Below, piece after piece: positions 24,847 to 35,525 of a stretch of DNA of 64,000 nucleotides. Position 1 is the first letter of the stretch; every line of letters begins with the position of its first letter. The notes beneath the pieces are model-generated. The model made no database searches and was not told where the DNA came from. It saw nothing but the letters and a program-made list of their open reading frames with translations. The position numbers and the translations under genes were made by a program. Source of the DNA: Zopfochytrium polystomum (Eukaryota > Chytridiomycota > Chytridiomycetes > Chytridiales > Chytridiaceae); contig JAIVFJ010000078.1 of assembly GCA_025765615.1 (NCBI GenBank), positions 62,001-126,000 of the forward strand, read 5' to 3'.

Positions 24847-25087
24847 AGACGACGAAAGCAACGCGACTCTAGGATGAACACTGAAGAGACGAAAAAGAAG
24901 AAAAAAAGAAAGAAAGAAATAAGGAAACAGATAGAGAAGCCAACCGATGAGTGGAAGTAGCCCAAAGAGCAACGTAGGTAGAAAGGAAGTGCAACACGCC
25001 CTTCTCCCCCATCCCTCCCCCCTCCTCCCCTTCCCAACACAACCCCGCCCACCAAATTCCCGTGAAACAAAAAAGGCTCGCCGTCCC

Positions 25088-26172
25088 TTAAATAATGCGG
25101 CAGCAGCTCCCTTCCGATGTTGTCGGCGCAGGGGCTGGCCCTTTCAACGCAGCGCGGGCCGCGGCTTCAAACACCGCATTCACGTTGTGGTTTTGCCTTG
25201 CTGAGCACTCCACGTAGCGAGCAGCTCCAATGCGGGACGCAATCGCCAAGCCCTGCATTTCACCATATCGTTTGTTCGAAGCGTTTTTGTTTTGTTTTTT
25301 TTTGTTTTTGGGTTTGTTTTTGGTTTTGTGTTGTTTCAATGGCGGCGGGGCAAAGTAGCGGCGGTCGTGCAGGTCCAGGAAGAAGAGAGAATGAAGTATC
25401 GAAAGGAATGAAATCAGCTTTCGGAAAACAAACAAACACAGTGCCAGACCACGCACCTCCTCAAATGTCATGGGTCTCTGTCCGCGTGAAGCAAGAACTT
25501 GGAGTCGTTCCCGGTCGTTACGTAAATCAGTCTTCAAGCCGACAAGAATGATAGGGACACCGGGTACGTGTTGTGAGACTTCCGAAAACCACTGTAAAAG
25601 GAGCCAAATCGACATTCACAATCAATCGACATGATGGGGCTACGAGTCAAGAAATAGCTGACGGCACCGAGCAATACGCTAGCTTCGCTCACCTTCTCAG
25701 TAACGTTTTCCAGTGAATCGACCTCAGTAACATCGAAGCAGATCAGAACCACGTTTGAGTCGGCGTAGGAAAGCGGTCTAAGGCGCTCGTACTCTTCCTG
25801 GCCGGCCGTATCCCAAAGTGACAACTGAAGACGATTGCCATCAACCAGAACCACAGCCTCCGAGCACTCGAAGACAGTCGGGATGTACAACTGAGGCAAA
25901 AGAGGAAAACAGGAGTGAGTAAGTCAGCGAACGATCGCACTAAACCCATCGGGTAGACCGACCTCAGGGAATTGACCAGTGGAGAAGACGGTGAGCAGGG
26001 CCGTTTTTCCGCCTTGTGGGCCGTTGGAGTGGTTGGTTGCAGTGGTTGGAACGGGGAGGATCAGTTACTCACGCCGCACGCAGTTTCATGGGGCGGTGAG
26101 AGACGAGAGGAACTTACATCCGCCATCACCGACGCACACAAGCTTCTTTCGCGGAATGAAGTCGGAGGCCAT
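25088..26172 (-). CDS. Rho-family small GTPase
   Basis: Five exons (26172-26118, 26012-25963, 25890-25693, 25591-25457, 25252-25088) encode 200 residues. Motifs in order: P-loop GDGGCGKT split across intron 1, YIPTVFE effector loop, switch II DTAGQEEYERLRPLSY, a short Rho insert, and VECSAR (G5). The C-terminus SCCRII is a CaaX box, so prenylation and membrane anchoring are expected. Rho proteins switch between GDP and GTP to control actin and polarity. The G4 motif is unusual: LKTD replaces the canonical [NT]KxD, which may change nucleotide affinity. Closest branch is Rho/Rac/Cdc42, with RhoA-like features around RNDRER; no orthology is claimed. Confidence 0.92.
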
Positions 26173-27048
26173 AACTACCAAGCCGATTCTGGTGCGAGTC
26201 TACAATGGAAAACTTCTTGAACGATGTGTGTGGCAGGTGACACCAAACTCCCGGCGAGCCAAGAGATCGAAACGTTGATCCTGCAAAAAGCACAGATCAG
26301 AATTCGCCTTGAGTTGCGCAATCATTGACAGAAGGCGGATGGGCTGGACGATGAGGGTGTGCAAGGAGATCATGGAGATTCAGGAGGGAGTAACGAGCCA
26401 AAAGGTGTGGGGCCGATATTTTGTGGCGCTAGCTTGCATGCGCAAGCGAAAATTAACGAGACGACGATCGACTGGCTACCGCAGAGGAGAAAAGAGATTG
26501 GTGGCGAAGGAGGTGTCGACGATGAAGGCAGATGGCTGACGAGAAGTACAGGATCGACCATTGCGACCGCCACCGAATGGATTGCCCGCAAACGCAGTGT
26601 AGCTTTGTCAACGCATCGAATCGGGTGGATCGTGATTCGAGTTCATTGTCCCACGAGAGAGGGTCTCGCAGGGAAGAACGGCAGGGCGGGGAGCTGGCTG
26701 ACAGGCTGGTTGACTGGCTGACTGGCTGGCTGGAGAAAGAGGCAATCATCATCGACGAGGGGCGGTAGCGGCGGGCGGGCCGAAGCGCTGTCTGGTTGGC
26801 TGGCTCGCTGGCTTTGGGCTGCTGGCTCGACGGCGTCCCACATTGCGGGAGGACGGAGCCATGATGATGACGACGTGGGCCACAGAGCGGCTCTGTCTGT
26901 CTCTCTCCCTGTCCTTCTCACTCTCTCTCTCTCTCTCTCGCTCTCTCTCTCGCTCACCTTCTCCGCTGCTGGTGCTTGTTTGGGTTGCTTGCGTGCGAGT
27001 TTTCTCTTGTACTTGGTTGTTTACTTTTCAGCTATGGTTTCTTTGCAC

Positions 27049-27086
<38 letters not shown>

Positions 27087-27503
27087 CCTTTCTCCAAAGA
27101 AATGTGTGGTACACACACAGCTTTTCCTTTCGCCTTATTTGTATGTCTGTCTCACTCTCCCTGTCTTCCTCTTGTCGCTTCTTCCACTTGTCTCTCTCTG
27201 GCTGGTCGGGTGTGATTATTGATTGATCAAACCGTTAAAAGAAGAGAAAAGAGAAGAAAAGGAAAAGAAAAGGAAAGGAAAAAGAAAAAAAAAAAGTGAA
27301 ATGAGGCTCCTGTCTGTCCTCGCCCTTGTGGTCCGCCCGATCTCCCTCGACGCAAGAAGCCCTGGGCCTCCTCCAACCCGCACGCTGCAAGGGCGCATCA
27401 CAAAGCAACTGAGCATCGCGTACGTAAGTTGGAGACCGACATACATGTTTTATACTGAAAGCGATGGACGGGAAGGGAGGGGGGGCGCACAAAGAAACCT
27501 TGC

Positions 27504-27547
27504 ACACACACACACACACCCACACACACACACACACACATACACAC
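27504..27547. repeat. CA microsatellite, interrupted
   Basis: About twenty CA units with a few CC and TA interruptions. Confidence 0.9.
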
Positions 27548-27974
27548 AACCACTCGCTATCTCCGTGATTCTTCTCCCCTCTTATTTAATTCTCTCTCTC
27601 CTCTCTTGTGCTTCCTTTCTCAGGCGCGGAGCACGGACCCCTTTGGCGGATGCTGGCGGCGCAACCGGAAACATGCTTCCAAAATGGATGGTGAAAGCTG
27701 GAGAGACTGACCGAGACAGACAAACTGACCACCAAACATCCCCCAACAAACAAACAAACAAGAAAAAGAAAAAAGAGCAAGCGGGCCACCCACCCACAGC
27801 CACATCAGGACCAGCCAAATAAATTAGATACAATCCATTATCCATTGCCATTTGGTCAACATGTTTGTTGAAGGTGCTGCGTGGGGCACACACCAAACAC
27901 ACAAACACACGGTCTTCTATTTCCATACAATTATGAATACACACACGTGCACTCTCGCACTCAAACACGCACAG

Positions 27975-27980
27975 CACACA

Positions 27981-28018
<38 letters not shown>
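27975..28018. repeat. CA microsatellite
   Basis: About twenty CA units, interrupted once near the start. Confidence 0.9.
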
Positions 28019-28020
<2 letters not shown>

Positions 28021-28703
28021 CACACTTACACGAACGCAACGCACATACGACTGCATGAAAACTTGGTCAAAGCCGTAAAAGAACCTTCCGTTGGGCCCCT
28101 CCCTTACTCCTTTCGGCAGAGTGCATTCGCGCGGCACGCAGTAAACCCCGCGTTGCCATCCCCAGCTCACGTCAATCCCTTGTGCAGTTAGTTTCCGTTT
28201 CGTACTTGCGAACCTTCTTCCTCTTTGGCATTTCAGCTCAACTCTTTGCCCCCACTTCTGCGGGGACACTTAGTTGATGTTGTTGCTTGGTTGGTTGGTT
28301 GGTTGGTTTTGCACGACCGAGACACGCGGGGGCGGCGGCCCGCGCGAACGTGCCAGTTGTGCCCCAACAACAACCAGCGGGGGGCGGTACCCTGACAAGG
28401 CAGGCAGGGAGGCAGGCAGTGCAGCAGCACAGACACACAGCTGGGACGGGGAGTGTGTCTGCCTTTGGCTGGATATGGCGGGGGATAGACACGTTCGCAC
28501 AACAATCATTGGCTGCTGAGACAATGAAAACGAAAAACAGGTGCAAAGGATTAATCAAAAAATACTGTTTCTGGAAAAAAAACGAGCGCAAGGACCCAAG
28601 TGAGGTGCAGACAGACCATCCATTCGAAATAGACAGGGATCCATTCGTTGGGAGTTTGTTTACCTCCAATTGAAAATGAAGAGTGAAGAAATCAAACACC
28701 AGA

Positions 28704-28736
28704 CAGCCAGACAGACAGACAGACAGACAGACAGAC
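28704..28736. repeat. CAGA tetranucleotide repeat
   Basis: About seven CAGA units, followed after 25 bp by a CT-rich tract to about 28850. Confidence 0.85.
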
Positions 28737-29190
28737 GTCTGGGTGGGTGTCGCCGGGTTCGCTCTCTCTCTTTCGCCCTCTCTGTCTCTGTCTCCCTCTC
28801 TGTCTCTGTCTCTCTCTCTGTCTCTCTCTCTCTCCCTCTCTCTTCCCTCTTTCTCTCGCTTGCTCCAACAGATAAACCCACTTGATATTATTTACTGCGG
28901 GCAGCACATTCGCAGCGCCAGCAGCTCCTCACCTTCCACCACCACCACCACCCTACTACCTCCTTCGCGCCGCCTACGGCATCGGTGCTGTCGAACTGCC
29001 CCTCGAAGCCGACGCGCGCGCACACACTCATCCCCCACCCACCCCGCGCCCGCCGCAGCTTGGCCCGTCGACCTGCGCAGCCCCCCAGCGCCCGCTCTCG
29101 GTTCTTTTTGTCTCGGCCGTTTGGCCGCTCCCTGCGGCCCCATCCCCCCGCCACCAACATCGCACGCCCCTCGTCGCCCCCATTCCCCCG

Positions 29191-32100
29191 ATGACACACC
29201 CATGCCATAACTACGATGGGGTAGCTCTGGGCATACCTGTCCCCAGAGAGACTCTTCTCACCGCAGCCTCAAGACGCAGGGGCCGTGTGCGATCGCCGTC
29301 CCGATCGCTGGCCCATCATGCTGAAACGAGTTCGGTGTCTTCCCCCTCGAGACGCCCACCCACCCGTCACTCCCACCACTCACCACCCCCATCCTCGTCA
29401 CCTCCAACACCGTCGTCGTTCATCCTATGTCTCGTAGCGTCGTTGCTGGCGTTATCGCTGCTGTCAGTCGCTCCTCTTGCCGCGACGTCTGGTGTCACTA
29501 CTGCGAGAGTGTCTGGCGTCGTCGATGCTGGAGGAGACATCCAAAATCGAGTGTCTCTGTCAGCCACGGCGGCTGCAGCGGAGAGCCGCGAGCTCCCCGC
29601 AGTAGCACCAGCATTCGCGGACGAGAACCGCAGCGACCAGTCACCCCTCGCCCCACCCCGCCTCGGACTTGCTGCAGCGCGCATCCGCCCGCCATCTACT
29701 TTCGGCGAGCCGCTCGTCGGCTTTGATGCTCTGTTCTATTCGGTGGACCCAGAGGCCTTTGGAGTGCCGGCCCAGGCGGATGGCCCCACACAGCAAAGCT
29801 CCCAGCAAGAGCAGGCGGCAGCTACCGAGCGGGTTCGGGTGTTCAAGCGGGACTCTTTGAACCTGTTCCGACGGAAAGCAGCTCCAAGGGCTGCTCCAGC
29901 GCCTCGGTCCGCGCCTGCAAGATCAGCACCCTCAAGAGCAGCTCCTGCGCGGGCTGCTCCGGCTCGAGTACAAGCCCCGCGTGGTGGCGGTGGCGGCGGC
30001 CGCGCTCCTGCTCCACCTGGGCAGAAGCACTGTGGCCTCGGCTGCAAGATCAAAAATGGGTTCAAGAAAGTCGGAAAAGCGGTGGGTGATTTTTTACCTT
30101 ACCGGTGCTTCGTGCTGTGTCTGGTATCCTGAAACTTCCTCTTCAGATCGGCAAGGTGGCGTGGAAAGTAGCAAAGACCGTCGCAGGTGGTGTGGCAACG
30201 GCCTTTGGTGGACCTGCAGGTTTGTTCTCTCTCTATTTCTGTTCATCTAGGTCGGTGTCTCAGTTACTCTGGCTAATTATCACTTCCACCGACCTTCCAA
30301 CAACCAACAAATACCCTACACTCTACTCTACCTTCTTGCATGCCATGCACACTTCCAGCTGGTGCGGCTGTACGAGCGGGCATGAGCTTTGTCGGAACAA
30401 TGGTGGGTGGTGCCATCCACCATCGAAGTATGAAAGGTACAGTGAAGACCCAGCAACTCTATCACTATCCGCATGATGAGAACCATCTGCCACCCCGTCA
30501 CTCGCTTCGTTTCGCGCCTGGACCGCCTCCCGTCCCCACCATACCTCTCATGTTTCAGCGACTCCTCAAATGGCTCATCTTTAACCACGTGGTTCTCTTT
30601 ACTCGCAATTCATTTTAACACAAAGACACCCTGAAAAGGGCAGGAATGAATGCGGCAAAATCCGCCCTCGGCGGCTTCGGCTTGGGAGGTAAATATCTAC
30701 AGCGGAGCATTGGGTCAAACTTCAAGCACTAATTCATTTAACTCACCCTTTTCTTCTTCGTTTAACTGAGTAGGAATCGCGAAGAAAAAGTGAGTTGACC
30801 CGTAGCTTTGTTGTAACCGATTTTTGGTGCGCCTAACCGGTTTTTATCAACCCACGTCTTTTCTACTTCTCGCAAATAGTCGGAGGCAAAGTCATTGGTG
30901 CCGTCGGTAAAAAGGTGGCCGGTAAGGCTTTCGGCGGTGGCGGCGGCCGCGGCGGCGGGTTTGGCGGCGCATTGCGCGGTGTGGGGCGTGGGCTCCTGGG
31001 TGGTGGGGGCCGCGGTGGCGGTGGGGGCTTCGGCGGCGCATTACGCAGTGTGGGGCGTGGGCTCCTGGGTGGCGGCGGCAGCCGCGGCGGCGGCGGTGGC
31101 GGCGGGGGGTTCGGTGGCGCGCTGCGCAGTGTGGGACGTGGTCTCCTGGGTGGCGGCGGCGGCGGGGGAATTGGCGGCGCATTGCGCAGTGTTGGGCGTG
31201 GGCTCCTGGGTGGTGGGGGCCGCGGTGGCGGCGGCGGCGGCGGGGGCTTCGGCGGCGCATTACGCAGTGTGGGGCGTGGGCTCCTGGGTGGCGGGAGCCG
31301 CGGCGGCGGCGGAGGCGGGTTCGGCGGCGCGCTACGCAGTGTTGGTCGGGGACTCCTGGGTGGCGGCCGCGGCGGCGGTGGCGGCGGGGGAATTGGCGGC
31401 ACGTTGCGCAACGCCGGCCGGAGCATCATGAACCGATTCACAGGCGGTGGTGGTCGTGGCGGCGGCGGCGGGATCGGCGGGGCGCTGCGCAACGCCGGCC
31501 GGAACGCCATGCGCAATTTCTTGGGTGGCGGCGGAGGCCGCGGAGGCGGCGGGTTCAGCGGTGGCAGCCGCGGGTTCGGCGGCGGAAGCCGTGGAGGCGG
31601 AGGTCGTTTTGGAAGCTCCACTCGCGGTGGATACGGGGGCCGTTCTGGCCAGGGTGGCCGGAACGGAGGTGGCCGGAACGGAGGTGGCCGGAACGGAGGT
31701 GGCGGCCGGAACGGAGGCCGGAACGGAGGTCGCGGTCGTGGAAACGGACGAACCAGGGGTGGCCCGCAGGGTGGTCCAGCCGGTGGTCAGCAGGAAGGCG
31801 GGCAAGATGGACAGCAAGGTGGGCAAGACGGAGGCCAGCAGGGCGGCCAAGATGGCGGCCAGCAGGGTGGCCAAGACGGCGGCCAGCAGGGCGGCCAGGA
31901 CGGCGGCCAGCAAGGCGGTCAAGACTACGGCCAGCAGGGCGGCCAAGACCAAGGTGGCTACGGTGGGCAAGATGGAGGGCAGCAGGGTGGGCAGCAAGGC
32001 TACGGTGGCCAGGACGGCGGACAGCAAGGAGGTTATAATGGTGGTGGTCAGGATGGTGGACAGCAGGGTTACGGTGGCGGTGGCCAGAACTATGGCGGCG

Positions 32101-32483
32101 GCCCACAACAACAAGACAGTGGCGGGCAGCAAGGCTGGGGAGGACAGCAAGGTGGACAGCAACAGCAAGACTATGGAGGAAACGGCGGCCAGCAGGACTA
32201 TGGCGGCCAGCAGCAGAATTACGGAGGCCAGCAAGACTATGGAGGCAATGGCGGCGGCGGCCAGCAAGACTATGGAGGCAACGGCGGCCAGCAAGACTAT
32301 GGAGGAGGTAACGGCGGCGGCCAGCAAGACTATGGAGGTAACGGCGGCGGCCAACAAGACTATGGAGGCAACGGCGGCCAGCAAGATTATGGCGGCGGCC
32401 AGCAAGACTACGGCGGGGGCAACAACTACCGCCGCGGTATGATGAGCCGACGCCACGCGCGGCGCGGTTGGACATCCGCGTAG
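29191..32483 (+). CDS. Predicted secreted Gly/Gln-rich repeat protein with cationic helices
   Basis: Five exons (29191-30081, 30147-30219, 30359-30436, 30626-30688, 30880-32483) keep frame for 902 residues. A strong hydrophobic segment (FILCLVASLLALSLLSVA, about residues 77-94) acts as signal or anchor, but about 75 residues precede it, so the true start may lie in an unseen exon. Next come a Kex2-like FKRDS site (near 218), an Ala-Pro-Arg block (APARSAPSRAAP), and CGLGCKIKNGFKKVGKAVG. Exons 2-4 each add a small cationic, glycine-spaced helix, for example IGKVAWKVAKTVAGGVATAF. The last exon has eight copies of an [FI]GGALR[SN][VA]GR unit, RNGGG repeats and a long GGQQDYGG tail. I know no family with this layout; an extracellular structural, adhesive or membrane-active role is speculation. 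Confidence 0.75.
30955..31535 (+). repeat. Eight coding repeats, GGALRSVGR type
   Basis: In-frame units of roughly 20-30 codons inside the last exon. Six carry FGGALRSVGRGLLGGG or a one-residue variant; the last two diverge (TLRNAGRSIM and ALRNAGRNAM). Spacers are pure Gly with occasional Arg/Ser. DNA identity between units is high, pointing to recent unequal exchange. Confidence 0.9.
31650..32430 (+). repeat. Coding RNGGG and GQQ/GGQQDYGG repeats
   Basis: First about five RNGGG-type units (31659-31735), then many GGQDGGQQ units (31800-31990), then GGNGGQQDYGG units to 32415. Composition is almost only Gly, Gln, Asp, Asn and Tyr, with no hydrophobic residues: a prion-like, low-complexity tail. 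Confidence 0.9.
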
Positions 32484-33163
32484 AGAGAGTTTGGTCGGCG
32501 AACTGGGAGGGGAAGGCGGGAAGAAAGGGCCAGCGGCTGCCTTCTCCCTTTTCCGTATTATTTTCAGTCGATTTTTCTTTTTTTTTTTTTTCCCCTCCGT
32601 CCCCAAATGCCTGCTCCAAGGTTCGCGGGTTTGGGGGCCACCTGTAAAACTTATTTGCCGCCAGAACACCTCGGTGCTCCTACCCCTCTGCTAGCCTACC
32701 ACTTCCGTTTCTTTCCATTTCCTTTCTTTTGTTTGCCTCCCGACCTCGGTCGTTTCTCCCTCACCCCTTTTTCGCATCGTGATCGACTTGCTCCTGGACC
32801 AAGAAGCGGGTTCTATGCCGTCTACACATCTATTCGGCTTGCTTGTTTGTTAATTTTGCCGTCTACTCCTTCTCTTTCATTCTTTCCTTATTCGAGTTTT
32901 TATGTTGGTCAGTGCTTCGCTCCCTTCTCCGGTCTATTTTTGTTCGAAAGCAACCAAAGCGCTTTTTCTATCTCGGCTTCTCTATGTTTTTTTTTTACTC
33001 TTATTTTTCTTCTGTTTCTCTTCTTTGGATGTTCAGTCTCTTGTGTGTGCACTGAGTGAAAAAAAAAGAAAAAAATAAAATAAAACGAAAGTCGATTCGT
33101 CAGACTCTCCTGAACATCTCAAACCCGGCATTCCCCACCCGCGCCTTGCTTCCCATTTCACGT
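32484..33163. other. Convergent 3' flanks (repeat protein and GST-kappa)
   Basis: T-rich sequence without supported exons; must contain both 3' ends. T-rich above and A-rich (33059-33085) near the GST stop. Confidence 0.55.
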
Positions 33164-33876
33164 TCACAGCTTGCTGCTGCTGCCGGTGCTGCTACCGCCG
33201 CCGACCGACGGAACGGCGCCGAGGTACGGTTTGCCGAGCATCTCCGCAATGACCTCAAAGCGGTCGGAGCCAAAGACCACCGACGACCTTTCTTCGTTTC
33301 CGCCGGCGCCGCCTGCGGGCTCGACGACCATCAGCGGCGCGCCGAACGCGCCGAGCGACTCGACCGCAAAGGTGGTCACGCGCATCAGCTCGTCCTTGAT
33401 GGCCTTGTCGTTGCAGCGGACGGCGATGTACTCGCGCGCCTTGGGCTCGCCGACGATCGGGGCGAGGTAGCGGAGGAGGTTGGCGTCGTCCTGCATGGAT
33501 TGCTGGTCGCGCCAGTAGAGGTGCTGTGATGGTGTTCGACGGTTGTTTGTTGGGGATTGGGAACGTGTCGGGACAAATGTAAGGAAGGAAGAGAAAAATA
33601 CAAACAAAGGAAAAAAAAAAAAAAAAAAAAAGAACAGCGGGCAGAGAGACGACTTGCCCACAGGCTGCGCGACGCGTCTTCCAGCTTGTCGGGTTGCTCG
33701 AGCCGCACGGCGGTTAGGATGCGCTGGCACTTTAGCGACACTTCGGGGAAGTTGACGGGGAAGTTGAGGTCGACCTTGTACAGCTTTGACAGGTTGGGCA
33801 GGTCTGTTCGATGGAATGTGTGCAGGAGCGAGCGAGTGATGTGTGTGTATGTGAGTGTGCGTGTGTGTGACGTGTG

Positions 33877-33916
<40 letters not shown>

Positions 33917-34932
33917 ACGCGCGTTGTGTTCGCCAGTGATTGTTTCGTTAGCAGCGAACGAGGGAAAAGAGCCCCCCAGCTCGCCCGAATGCTTTCCTTG
34001 TTCAGCGGGAAGAAAGCAATTACCTTGCGACATCATGTACGCGCCCTTTGCCGGGTGGGTCGCCGGCGGCTTGTTTCCTGTTTTGTTTTGGTTTTTTTTT
34101 TTTTTTTTTTTTGAGGATTTTGTGAAAGTTGATGATGACGTCAGGCAGACATCGTGGCACAGACGGGAGAACTTCGAGGGGGCTCAAAGCTGAAGCACAC
34201 CACGTGCTCGCTCGCGGCGTCCAGATGGTCATTGCGCACGCGCCGTCCGTCCCTCATGACCGGACCTCCTGCTCCTCACGCCCGCCCCTCCCGGTACAAC
34301 CAGCAACCCTCTTTCGCACTGGCTCTCGACGGCCCCGCATCTCAACTGCAGTGTTGGAACTCACCCGAGAGGTTCATCACACCACCGAGGAAGAAGGGTA
34401 CTAGAGTCACGTCGACCTTCCAAATGGGCTTGTACCGCAGCAACGTCTCAAAGGCGAACCTGCATCGAGGAGAGAGAGAGAGAGAGAGCGACAGAGAAAG
34501 AGGGAAAGAGAGTGAAAGAGAGTGGGTGGAGGCCGGGCAAGAGGCAGCCGCACGAGTTCCGGTCAGAGGAGCCTGAGATGAGAAAGTGGGACCAGCGAAA
34601 AAATCCCGCGGCAGGCGGAAGCGGAAGCAGTCGCCGCAAGAAGGCCGGGCCGTCCAAGCAAAATGTGGAGCAGCCCGGGCCCGACGAACACAGAATCTGC
34701 GTCGACACGCGCCCGCCGACGCAGGTGATGGGGAGGTGTGGGTATTTCCCGCAAAAGATGAGCGCGGTGGGTATGGGGGGGGGGGTGGGGGGGAGCGTCA
34801 TTCGTCGTCCGGCAATCGCCATAATCCTCGTCGCCGTCGTCGTCGTCGCTGCCGTGCTTCGTGCTTCGTGCTTCGTTCCACTCACCAAGAGTACGGCGAC
34901 ACGACGTCGTAGTAGAACGTGATGCGGCACAT
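33164..34932 (-). CDS. GSTK1: Glutathione S-transferase kappa / DsbA-like oxidoreductase
   Basis: Five exons (34932-34886, 34459-34365, 34077-34024, 33803-33658, 33523-33164) give 233 residues, close to the usual 220-230. It begins MCRITFYYDVVSPYSW, the thioredoxin-fold start with the catalytic serine of the SPYSW motif. FETLLRYKPIWKVDVTLVPF, GGVMNLSGNKPPA and the insert helical domain follow. AFGAPLMVV contains the cis-proline loop, and GSDRFEVIAEMLG closes the fold. The family (GST kappa / HCCA isomerase) works in mitochondria and peroxisomes. No clear targeting peptide or C-terminal SKL is seen, though the protein ends SSSKL, which is close to a PTS1. Intron 4 is GC-AG (donor GCAAGT), supported by frame and homology. 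Confidence 0.88.
33843..33913. repeat. GT microsatellite within a GSTK intron
   Basis: Interrupted then pure GT run, about 18 uninterrupted units at 33877-33913, inside intron 3. Confidence 0.9.
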
Positions 34933-35011
34933 GATTGATGATGCTGGATTGGCGAGGGTCGTCGAGACAGAGAAATTGTTGAGAGCGAGATAAGGACAAA
35001 GAGAGTTAGGG

Positions 35012-35064
<53 letters not shown>

Positions 35065-35525
35065 TAGACAGAGAGAGCGCGCCTCAAAGGTGGCAGAAAG
35101 AACCAAAAGAGGAAAAAAAAGAAAGAAAAAAAAAAAGAACAAAAAAAGAAAAGAAAAGAAAGAAAAGAGAGAGAGAGAGAGAGACACAGCAGCGGGAGAG
35201 TGCATCGCGATCAACACACACACACACACAGACGCGATTGCTTCCCCCACGTCCATTTCCTCTTCCTTCGCCTCCCAACAGCCCTTCCTTCTCCTAACCT
35301 TCCGCGCCCTCCCCTCAACGCGCCGCGCTCTTGATTCCCCCCCTAGCCTACCTTCACTACTCTCGGAAGAATCTTCTCGTCTGTGCCCGCCCGGTGTCGC
35401 CGCACTCTGCTCCTCCTCCGGTCCACAGGGACGGAGCTGCCCGGAATCCCGCCAAGATAACCTCTCGTCCTCCGTGTTGGCCCGCTTGCTAGCGACCTCC
35501 CGGCGTTGTATCAACGTTCTTGGCC
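34933..35525. promoter_or_regulatory. Divergent promoter region with GA tracts
   Basis: Lies between the starts of GSTK (-) and the carrier (+). Holds an AG run of about 25 units (35008-35058), an A/G-only stretch (35099-35190) and a short CA run (35215-35230). No classical core element was identified. Confidence 0.5.
35008..35058. repeat. AG microsatellite
   Basis: About 25 AG units with one G-rich interruption. Confidence 0.9.

Larger units (their letters stand above)
18667..25087. other. 6.4-kb gene desert rich in repeats
   Basis: No exon can be supported on either strand. Base composition is more AT/T-rich than the flanking genes. It holds two tRNA-like SINE candidates (19649-19880 and 20370-20445), a 90-bp hairpin tandem repeat (21798-22027), a short duplication (22121-22154) and poly(T)/poly(A) runs at about 24227-24249 and 24812-24844. 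The rest shows nothing I recognise. Confidence 0.7.
26173..29190. other. Microsatellite-rich non-coding region, 3 kb
   Basis: No gene supported. Simple repeats dominate: CT runs near 26923-26956, poly(A) 27051-27083, CA runs 27504-27547 and 27975-28018, TTGG units 28287-28306, AGAC units 28704-28736 and CT/TCTG stretches 28758-28850. The 3' part must include the promoter and 5' untranslated region of the repeat-protein gene. Confidence 0.65.

Noticed and set aside
27961..28269. Open frames across CA and CT microsatellites around 27-28.9 kb
   Set aside because: Their peptides are the translation of simple repeats (HTHT, LSLS, VCVC).
30774..30789. Tiny exon between two helix exons of the repeat protein
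   Set aside because: It has acceptor and donor dinucleotides, but including it shifts the last exon out of the Gly-repeat frame; skipping it keeps the frame.
30863..31621. Long proline-rich ORF on the minus strand
   Set aside because: It is the antisense shadow of the GGC-repeat exon of the plus-strand gene.
31332..32669. Long minus-strand ORF rich in Ala/Val/Leu
   Set aside because: Pure antisense reading of the GQQ/DYGG repeats; composition follows the repeat, with no start or splice support.
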